From: Teredinibacter waterburyi | Lineage (GTDB): Bacteria > Pseudomonadota > Gammaproteobacteria > Pseudomonadales > Cellvibrionaceae | Direction: 5' to 3' | DNA length: 64,000 bases | Assembly: GCF_001922985.1 (NCBI RefSeq) | Contig: NZ_MRUH01000010.1 | Span: 32,649 to 96,648, forward strand | Shown here: positions 55,384 to 64,000 of the stretch, in pieces | How positions within the stretch are numbered: position 1 is the stretch's first letter | Layout: each line of letters begins with the position of its first letter | The notes under the pieces: generated by a model | What the model was told of the DNA's origin: nothing | Databases searched by the model: none | The model's input: the letters and a program-made list of their open reading frames with translations, nothing else | Made by a program: the position numbers and the translations under genes

Positions 55384-56292
55384 ATGCTTGAAGAGATAAA
55401 AGTATTTGTTGCGGTAGTGAACGCGGGTAGTTTTACCTTGGCGGCAGCTACACTGGAGACTTCTCGATCGTTGATTAGTAAAAAAATGACGGAGCTAGAA
55501 GCCCGCCTGAGAGTTCAACTTTTAAACCGTACAACTCGTCGCTTGAGCTTAACCGAAGCCGGAGAGCAGTTTTTTAAACGCTGTAGCCTTAGCTTGAACG
55601 ATATCGATCAGGCCGTGGACGAGGTGCTTTCACTCAGCGGTGAGCCGCGAGGGCGTCTCTATGTGAATTTGCCTATGTCGTTTGGAATACTACATATCGC
55701 CCCGCTTGTAGGGGAGTTTGTAAAGCGTTACCCGAGCATTCAATTAGATTTAAATTTCGACGATAGAAAAATAGAAATGATTGAGCCAGGGTTTGATTTA
55801 TCTATTCGTATCGCAGATCTAAAGGATTCATCACTTGCCGCGAAGCGCCTCGGTCCATGCCATCATGTGGTGGTAGCATCACCGGCATATATTAAGCAAT
55901 ATGGCTGCCCGTCGTCCCCCGACGCCATGGGAGTGCCGCCACACCGTGTGGCCAGCTATCGCTTCCAAGCCTCTCCGGTGGAATGGCATTTTAAAGATGC
56001 TAAAAATAACAGCACTAGGGTAAAGGTTGCGCCGAGTATTATTGCTAACAACAGTTTAGCTATTCGAGAGATTGTACTTTCGGGTACGGCAGTCGCTCGG
56101 ATGCCAACGTTTGTCGTCGGCGCAGATCTAGCGGCGGGCAGGCTCGTGAATCTCTTTCCCGGCTTAAAAACCTCGAGTATATCTATCTATGCGGTATTCC
56201 CTACACGAGAAAACCTACCGAATAAAACGCGTGTGTTTATCGATTTTCTAGCAGAAAAAATACAGCTCATACCCTGGTGGGATGATTTTTAA
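55384..56292 (+). CDS. LysR-family transcriptional regulator
   Basis: A 302-residue LysR regulator. The N-terminal winged helix-turn-helix is AVVNAGSFTLAAATLETSRSLISKKMTELEARLRVQLLNRTTRRLSLTEAG, followed by a ligand-binding domain of the CrgA/PA-type (PRGRLYVNLPMSFGILHIAPLV). GAGGG lies seven bases before the ATG. It is divergent from the DUF4386-nitroreductase-EamA unit, with about 80 bp between, so by the usual LysR arrangement it probably controls that unit, responding perhaps to a quinone or aromatic compound. Confidence 0.9.
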   Translation: MLEEIKVFVAVVNAGSFTLAAATLETSRSLISKKMTELEARLRVQLLNRTTRRLSLTEAGEQFFKRCSLSLNDIDQAVDEVLSLSGEPRGRLYVNLPMSFGILHIAPLVGEFVKRYPSIQLDLNFDDRKIEMIEPGFDLSIRIADLKDSSLAAKRLGPCHHVVVASPAYIKQYGCPSSPDAMGVPPHRVASYRFQASPVEWHFKDAKNNSTRVKVAPSIIANNSLAIREIVLSGTAVARMPTFVVGADLAAGRLVNLFPGLKTSSISIYAVFPTRENLPNKTRVFIDFLAEKIQLIPWWDDF

Positions 56293-56700
56293 TATTAAGT
56301 AGTTACAGCTGATTCTTGCGCTAAATAGCGGAAGGGGGTGACACTCTTCCGCATCACCTTTCGGAAAATTAATTTTAAAAAGTATAACTTGCCACAACGG
56401 CGGTATCGCTTCTATTTTAATGTTGTCGCTTGCGCCATAGTAGCCCGCCTTCCAAACCTTATCGACTAATTGTGACCTGTCGCCATTATTCTACGGGCTA
56501 ACATGTCAGACTAAGTTTAGTGTAAGCCTTGGTCCTAGTGTCCCGCGCTGTATCGGCTGAAACATTAATGTCATTATTTTAATTATCTAATTAATTTTAT
56601 TTTAAATCGCATTAGTTGAAACATAAAAATAAACGCTATTCAAATAATGTAGAGCATCGCTCTGCGTACCTCACGATACATCAATTTCAAGGAGAGTCTG
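56293..56700. other. Upstream region of the vWA-CBM gene, 408 bp
   Basis: It is AT-rich from about 56575 to 56650. A short 5-bp hairpin (agagcatcgctct) lies at 56651-56663. A strong AAGGAGA ribosome site stands directly before the ATG at 56701. No gene is seen and no promoter can be defended. Confidence 0.4.
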
Positions 56701-59040
<2,340 letters not shown>

Positions 59041-59750
59041 TTAGCATTTTAAGTTGAAACTGTTTGGGTAAGTTCCCAAGCTGAAAAATAGAAAGGGCTC
59101 TTATTAAGAGCCCTTTTTTATTGAAACAATACTAATAGTTGATGGATGTTTAGATAATTGTTGAGGTGTATAACCTAAGTTTGTTGTGTTTTTGCGGCTG
59201 CGCAATACAACACCCTAATGCTATTGAAGATAGTGCTAGCAGGGTTAGAGTGGAGCCAATTTGGCAAGGATTGTCGATGGCGTTTTTCTACGCGGAGTGG
59301 GGGCGGGACGTTCCAAACATCTAGAATAACCTTTTGTTTTGAGCTGCGTGATTTTCGCACAAATTTTTGTGTTTAATTGCTTGTGGTCTTAATTAGCGGA
59401 TAGTGGCCGATTGTATAACGATTAGTGCAATTTTACACAACGCCTCATTGCAGGCTTAAGCTGGGATGTATCCTGCTATGGCCCTTAAGGCGTATTCACG
59501 TGAAGTATTTAGCTTTTATTGGCCCCAAAATGGGCGGCCTTTTTAGTTTCGAATAATAGTTGCTAACCCTTCAATGCGGTCTATATTTATTGAGTCGCAG
59601 ACTTTTCCGTAGAGGCTAGTCTCGGCTGCAGAACCCATTCGTTGATGGTGTGCTTGGGTGGTTGTAGTCGTCCGCAATACTGTCTGTATTGCAAGTTTGG
59701 CATATCCGTCACCATAAAAATCTATATATCGTTTAGTTAGGAATTACCTC
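59041..59750. other. Intergenic region, 710 bp
   Basis: It holds the vWA gene terminator at its left end. An imperfect terminator-like hairpin lies around 59521-59545 (ggcccc, gggcggcc, then five T). A 7-bp hairpin (gcaatac 59674-59680 with 59686-59692) lies about 60 bp before the sulfotransferase start. The short minus-strand frame at 59175-59360 has no supporting features. Confidence 0.45.
59092..59119 (+). terminator. Intrinsic terminator after the vWA-CBM gene
   Basis: A perfect 11-bp stem (aaagggctctt, 59092-59102, with 59106-59116) has a 3-nt loop and is followed by three more T. Confidence 0.9.
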
Positions 59751-60581
59751 TTGTTTAAAACCCATTTTATTTCCGGCCTGCCGCGTTCGGGCTCTACGTT
59801 ACTTGCGGGTCTATTACGTCAAAACCCTTCATTTCACGCGGGTATGAGTAGCCCTGTTAGTTCGCTTATGAATGGTTGCTTAGAGCAAATGGGTGCGGGT
59901 AGCGAGTTCTACACCTTTTTTAATACCGAAAAACGCAAAGCGATTTGTAGCGCGGTATTTAACGCCTACTACCAAGAGCAAATCGATAGTAACAAAACTG
60001 TCATTTTTGATACCAGCCGAGCGTGGTCATCACGCTTACATCAACTGGTTGAATTATTTGATGATTTTAAAGTGGTGTGTTGTGTGCGGAACCCCGCATG
60101 GATTATGGATAGCTTTGAAAGTATTTATCGAAAAAACCCCTTTGATTACAGCCGTATGTATTCGCCGCAAACAAGGCAAACTGTGTACTCACGTTGCGAC
60201 TTGCTAGCTAGTCATGCCGGTGTGTTTGGCAGTGCTTGGACAGCACTTAAAGAGGCGTTTTATGGGGAGTATTCAGACCGATTGTTACTTGTTGATTACG
60301 ATTTGCTAACACAGTTTCCCGCGCGAACAATGGAACTGTTGTATCAATTTGTTGAGGAGCCAGTATTCGATCACGATTTTAATAATGTCGAGTACGAGGC
60401 CAGTGAGTTTGACGGTCAGGTAGGTGTGAAAGGGTTGCATACGGTAAGAAAGCAAGTCTCTTTCAGTCCTAGGCGCAGTATTTTACCTCCCGAACTTTTT
60501 AAAAAATATAGCGAAATGGCTTTTTGGCAAGACTCAGCGGGTACGTCCGCAAGTTGCATTGTAACCAAGAGTGATTGTTAA
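59751..60581 (+). CDS. Sulfotransferase-family protein
   Basis: A 276-residue PAPS-dependent sulfotransferase-type protein. The 5'-phosphosulfate-binding motif is at the N-terminus: FISGLPRSGSTLLAGLLRQNP. The central VVCCVRNPAWIMDSF corresponds to the 3'-phosphate-binding region. No signal peptide is present, so it is cytoplasmic. Translation starts at TTG 59751, preceded by TAGGAAT at a suitable distance. A giant adhesin gene begins 42 bp after the stop on the same strand, so the two are probably one operon. The acceptor is unknown; it could be a carbohydrate or a protein. Confidence 0.82.
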   Translation: MFKTHFISGLPRSGSTLLAGLLRQNPSFHAGMSSPVSSLMNGCLEQMGAGSEFYTFFNTEKRKAICSAVFNAYYQEQIDSNKTVIFDTSRAWSSRLHQLVELFDDFKVVCCVRNPAWIMDSFESIYRKNPFDYSRMYSPQTRQTVYSRCDLLASHAGVFGSAWTALKEAFYGEYSDRLLLVDYDLLTQFPARTMELLYQFVEEPVFDHDFNNVEYEASEFDGQVGVKGLHTVRKQVSFSPRRSILPPELFKKYSEMAFWQDSAGTSASCIVTKSDC

Positions 60582-60623
60582 GCTAGTACATAGAGTTATG
60601 TAAATTTTATCTAAGGATTTTGT

Positions 60624-63600
60624 ATGAATAATCACGTGTTGAATGGCCTTGCCTCAGCTATGTTTTCGCTAGGCGTATTGAGTGCGCCAGTGTTGGCGTC
60701 TACCTGTGGCGCATATACCCGAACTTATTCAAGACAAAATCAGCAAGGTAAGGTAGGGCAAGGTGATTTGAGTATGGTAGGAACCCATGAGACTGCGGGC
60801 ACTTCTGCGATCACGGTAGACTCCATGAGGCATGAGATGGCGGGTGTGGAAGCGCTTACCTTGGTTCGCCCTTATGTATCGAGTGAAAATCGTGACGATT
60901 TATTATTGCAAAGCTCTAATAACCAAGCTCTTTCTTCTGTCGAATTGAAAAAATATAGTGCTATTCGAGAGCTGGTGATTATTGATGAGGCAGTAGAAGA
61001 TAAAAGTACATTTTACAAAGATTTGAAACCCGGTGTTGAGGCGCACGAAATTAAATCCGGAGAAGATGGTTTAGTACAGTTACAGAATATTTTACAAAAT
61101 TACACTTTGCTGCAAGCGCTTCATATTGTTACTCATGCATCTGATGGCGAAATTGTTTTAGGCAGTACCCAGGTGACAGAGGCTTTACTCCGAAGCGAAA
61201 TTAATACCTTGTCCAGTATTGATGCTGCGCTTAACAATGGGGCGGATATCTTTTTCTATGGTTGTAGTCTGGCCAAATCTGAAGCCGGTGAAGAATTACT
61301 TGAACTCATATCGCGAGAAGCGCATGTGGATGTGGCCGCGTCAAATGATTTAACGGGCAGTGCGCATTTATCTGGCGATTGGGATTTAGAAATCAAAAAA
61401 GGTAATGTTGATAGTTCGCATGTGTTTAGCGAAATTGCGTTATTAGATTATTCTCACGTGTTAGCCTTCAACGGGACAATAAATTTTTCTACAGTCATTG
61501 TGGCCGGTAGTTATACTGGGGACGCTAGCTCAGTAAATGCTCAGGTAGGAGGTGCTGGTGGCTATACGTTAGTTATTGACGGGGCAGATTTTAGTACCGG
61601 TGCGTCTTTTGGTCGTGCATATTCAAGCTATGGTGAGAGTCAGATTACGCTAGAGTTTAGTGGTGGGGAAACGTTTACTCCAGGTTCTCTCTACGTTTAT
61701 AACGTGAGCGGTTTAACGGATACGTTTATCGTTACCTCTGATGTAGGCGGGTATGTTTCAAGTGGCCCGTTAAGTGATATTTCAGGAGCTACGTTAAACC
61801 TATCAAGCTTTGGAACTGGTGTTTCAAAAGTCTATATTAGTGTTCAGGATGGTTCCGGCTACGTCAGTATGGATGATTTTGTAGTGTCAGATGTTGGCGC
61901 AGTAGTCGCAGACAGTGATGGCACGCTCACGGCCGCAGGCGGCGTATTTGAACCCGTCGGGTTAGGTACAACCGTGGATAGCGTCGGCGAAGCGGTAAAT
62001 GTGTTCGATTTTACCTTAACAGATGTTGGCAGTGCCGATGGCAATGCTATGACTGTTTCTCAGGTAATAGTGAATGTGTCTGGCACATCCACTGACACAC
62101 AAAGGGCGGGCGTAACGTGGCGGCTAAATGGCAGCGATGCAACAAACGTTACCGGTGTATATAACAGCGGCTCAAATACGATTACCTTTTCTGGCCTGTC
62201 TATTTCCGTGGCTGATGGTACAAGCGAGATTTATACCGTTAATGCTTTTTACAACGACAACACGGGTATAACCGAAGACGCCACTTTTATTTTAAGTGTT
62301 GATGGCGATACAGACCTTACGGTTGGTGGCTCCGGCACTCAAATGGCAGCTACTAGTCCTGTTACCAATGGTGCGGGCGGCACCTTTGATGTGGTCGCAA
62401 CAGCGTTGGCATTTACCACTCAGCCTGCTGGATCTGTATCTGGCAGTGCATTAAGTACGCAGCCTGTAATCACGGCGCAAGATGCGTTCGGCAACACAGA
62501 TGTGGATTTCACCGAAACCATTACATTAACCGAGGCGAGTGCGGGCAGCTTAACGGGGAATAGCGTAGCTGCTGTTACCGGTGTGGCCACGTTTACAGCT
62601 GTTAACTACACCGCCACTACAGATCAGCAGAGCTTTACATTGACTGCAAATGATCAGGATGGCGTGAGCACAGACCTTGCAACGGTTGATGCGAATTCTG
62701 TAACTTCAGATGTAGTCGCAACCACGTTGGTATTTGATACCCAGCCAGCACCTTTGTCTGTAAACAGCGGTGAAGCTACAAGTTTCTCCGTGGTACCGGT
62801 AGTGTCTGCTCGTGATGGGAATAATATTGTCGACACCGGTTACAGCACCGGCATTAACCTAGCCGAGGTCAACGGGGCTGGCTCGGCTAGCATGTCGGCC
62901 ACGGGCGATACCGATGGCAGCGGTGCCACAGTCACACTCACACCGAGTTCCGGTGTGTCCACCTTCACCGGTATGCAAATCACCTATACCGCCTCTGGCA
63001 GCAGTAGTGAAAACTTTAATCTGCAAGCTACCTCGGGCGGATTAAGCGCGGCGAATAGTAGCCAGTTAACAGGTGTGGTTCCCGATAGCGACGGAACTCT
63101 GGTAGCGGCAGGAGGTGTAGATGAACCTATTAGTTTGAGCTATAGCATAGATACCGTGGGTGAGGCGGTCGACCTGTTCGATTTCACCTTAGGGGATACC
63201 GGTACCAGCGACGGCCTAGCCATGAACGTATCGCAAGTTGTTCTAAACGTAAGCGGAACGTCTACCGATGCAGAAAGGGCAAAAGTTACTTGGCGATTAA
63301 ATGGTAACGACGCATCGAATGTGGTGGGCACCTATAACGCAAGCGCCAATACTATGACCTTTTCTGGGCTGAGTATTTCAATAACCGATGGCGGTAGCGA
63401 AACCTACACTGTGAACGGTTACTACAACGATAACACCGGTTTAACACATGGCAATACCATCATACTAAGCGTGGATGGCGATACCGATGTGACGATCGGA
63501 AATGGAACACAAATGGGTGCGACTAGCGCTATCAATAACGGTACCGGTACGGTTATTAGCGATGACCAGAGCCCTACCGTTACATCTGTTTCCGCGCCAG

Positions 63601-64000
63601 GCAATGCCACTTACAAAACGAATGACAGCTTAGACTTTACGGTCAATTTTGATGAAGATATTACTGTAAATACTGGCGGCGGCACGCCAAGGCTAACGCT
63701 TACGGTCGGTGCTACTACCCGCTATGCAAGCTATATGTCGGGTTCGGGAACGTCGGCTTTAGTATTTCGTCATACCGTACAAAGTGGTGATGAGGATACG
63801 GACGGAATTTCTGTTTCGAGCGCTGTGGATACGAATTTGGGTACATTGCGCGATGCCGCAGGTAACGATGTTAATAGCACATTAAATTCTGTTGGCAGTC
63901 TAGCCAGTGTATTAGTTGATGCAGTGGCACCAACTGTAGCGGAAGTTGCCGCCGTGGTGACGCCTGGCAATGACTCAACGCCGAACGTTACGATTTCGAC
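60624..64000 (+). CDS. Giant DUF4347-containing repetitive adhesin (3' end outside the window)
   Basis: An open frame of at least 1125 residues that runs off the right edge. Translation starts at ATG 60624 with AAGGA seven bases before it. A signal peptide (about 1-26) ends VLA-S. A DUF4347 domain follows (about 112-260: HIVTHASDGEIVLG, FFYGCSLAKSEAGEELL, AASNDLTG, SGDWDLE), found in large secreted surface proteins. Then come Ig-like and adhesin-type repeats. A unit starting DSDGTL-x-AAGG occurs twice, 391 residues apart, with a shared tail DTDLTVGG/DTDVTIGNGTQM. A Bap-type unit (SPTVTSVSAPGNATYKTNDSLDFTVNFDEDI) follows near 63570. It is expected to be exported by a type I system and to mediate attachment or biofilm formation; no such transporter is in the window. 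Confidence 0.82.
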   Translation, partial: MNNHVLNGLASAMFSLGVLSAPVLASTCGAYTRTYSRQNQQGKVGQGDLSMVGTHETAGTSAITVDSMRHEMAGVEALTLVRPYVSSENRDDLLLQSSNNQALSSVELKKYSAIRELVIIDEAVEDKSTFYKDLKPGVEAHEIKSGEDGLVQLQNILQNYTLLQALHIVTHASDGEIVLGSTQVTEALLRSEINTLSSIDAALNNGADIFFYGCSLAKSEAGEELLELISREAHVDVAASNDLTGSAHLSGDWDLEIKKGNVDSSHVFSEIALLDYSHVLAFNGTINFSTVIVAGSYTGDASSVNAQVGGAGGYTLVIDGADFSTGASFGRAYSSYGESQITLEFSGGETFTPGSLYVYNVSGLTDTFIVTSDVGGYVSSGPLSDISGATLNLSSFGTGVSKVYISVQDGSGYVSMDDFVVSDVGAVVADSDGTLTAAGGVFEPVGLGTTVDSVGEAVNVFDFTLTDVGSADGNAMTVSQVIVNVSGTSTDTQRAGVTWRLNGSDATNVTGVYNSGSNTITFSGLSISVADGTSEIYTVNAFYNDNTGITEDATFILSVDGDTDLTVGGSGTQMAATSPVTNGAGGTFDVVATALAFTTQPAGSVSGSALSTQPVITAQDAFGNTDVDFTETITLTEASAGSLTGNSVAAVTGVATFTAVNYTATTDQQSFTLTANDQDGVSTDLATVDANSVTSDVVATTLVFDTQPAPLSVNSGEATSFSVVPVVSARDGNNIVDTGYSTGINLAEVNGAGSASMSATGDTDGSGATVTLTPSSGVSTFTGMQITYTASGSSSENFNLQATSGGLSAANSSQLTGVVPDSDGTLVAAGGVDEPISLSYSIDTVGEAVDLFDFTLGDTGTSDGLAMNVSQVVLNVSGTSTDAERAKVTWRLNGNDASNVVGTYNASANTMTFSGLSISITDGGSETYTVNGYYNDNTGLTHGNTIILSVDGDTDVTIGNGTQMGATSAINNGTGTVISDDQSPTVTSVSAPGNATYKTNDSLDFTVNFDEDITVNTGGGTPRLTLTVGATTRYASYMSGSGTSALVFRHTVQSGDEDTDGISVSSAVDTNLGTLRDAAGNDVNSTLNSVGSLASVLVDAVAPTVAEVAAVVTPGNDSTPNVTIS
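61911..62386 (+). repeat. Long intragenic repeat, copy 1
   Basis: This segment encodes DSDGTLTAAGGVFEP to GTQMAATSPVTNGAGG. It aligns closely at the protein level with 63084-63548, 1173 bp further on, in the same frame. Confidence 0.8.
63084..63548 (+). repeat. Long intragenic repeat, copy 2
   Basis: This segment encodes DSDGTLVAAGGVDEP to GTQMGATSAINNGTG, the second copy of the unit at 61911-62386. Confidence 0.8.

Noticed and set aside
59175..59360. 61-residue minus-strand frame in the 59-kb gap
   Set aside because: No ribosome site, signal or recognisable domain; composition is basic and unlike the neighbours.
61859..63970. Several Thr/Val/Ser-rich minus-strand frames
   Set aside because: They are antisense to the adhesin, whose plus-strand frame is open through 64000 without a stop.

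Overview
This 64 kb window looks like chromosomal DNA of a marine, polysaccharide-degrading gammaproteobacterium, most likely Cellvibrionaceae or a close relative (Saccharophagus/Teredinibacter/Cellvibrio-like). The evidence is the combination of secreted proteins with long poly-serine linkers, CBM2, CBM5/12 and CBM10 cellulose/chitin-binding modules, an AA10 lytic polysaccharide monooxygenase, a GH9 cellulase and a GH3 exo-glucosidase, with a dense set of cyclic-di-GMP enzymes. No tRNA, rRNA, CRISPR array or prophage was seen. The only mobile DNA is one decayed IS5-like element.

Layout. 0-8 kb: GMC oxidoreductase, two tandem membrane diguanylate cyclases and a lipoprotein GH3 glucosidase. 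8-14.7 kb: cation/proton antiporter, an unusual two-gene unit (LacI-type binding domain without HTH, then a membrane coiled-coil protein) and a CDF metal transporter. 14.8-23.2 kb: TonB receptor plus PepSY protein, and an RND efflux pair. 23.4-32.5 kb: YidB-like protein, GH9 cellulase, 2OG-Fe(II) oxygenase, PQQ-like propeller, a pair of unknown envelope proteins, a third diguanylate cyclase of the same type and a membrane-spanning AraC regulator. 32.7-39 kb: PhoD-like phosphatase, IS5 remnant, Kbp-like BON-LysM protein, second YidB-like protein, TopB. 39-46 kb: LPMO with two CBM10 modules, a membrane-anchored CBM2 protein with a TonB-like spacer, a spermidine-synthase-like membrane protein, KatG. 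46-56.3 kb: PAS-GGDEF-EAL protein, two lipoproteins, a second envelope pair, and a LysR regulator divergent from a three-gene unit (DUF4386, nitroreductase, EamA). 56.7-64 kb: CBM2-CBM5-vWA secreted protein, then a sulfotransferase followed by a giant DUF4347 adhesin that runs off the window.

How the genes may work together. The LPMO, GH9 and GH3 enzymes would cut crystalline and soluble beta-glucans. TonB-dependent uptake, efflux and KatG handle metals, toxic compounds and peroxide. Three diguanylate cyclases share a predicted periplasmic beta-rich domain that I could not match to a named family. In one of them this domain is interrupted by three short repeats closely resembling the C-terminal half of the CBM10 modules on the LPMO encoded 37 kb away. 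This suggests c-di-GMP signalling coupled to polysaccharide or its fragments in the envelope, and is the most novel-looking feature here.
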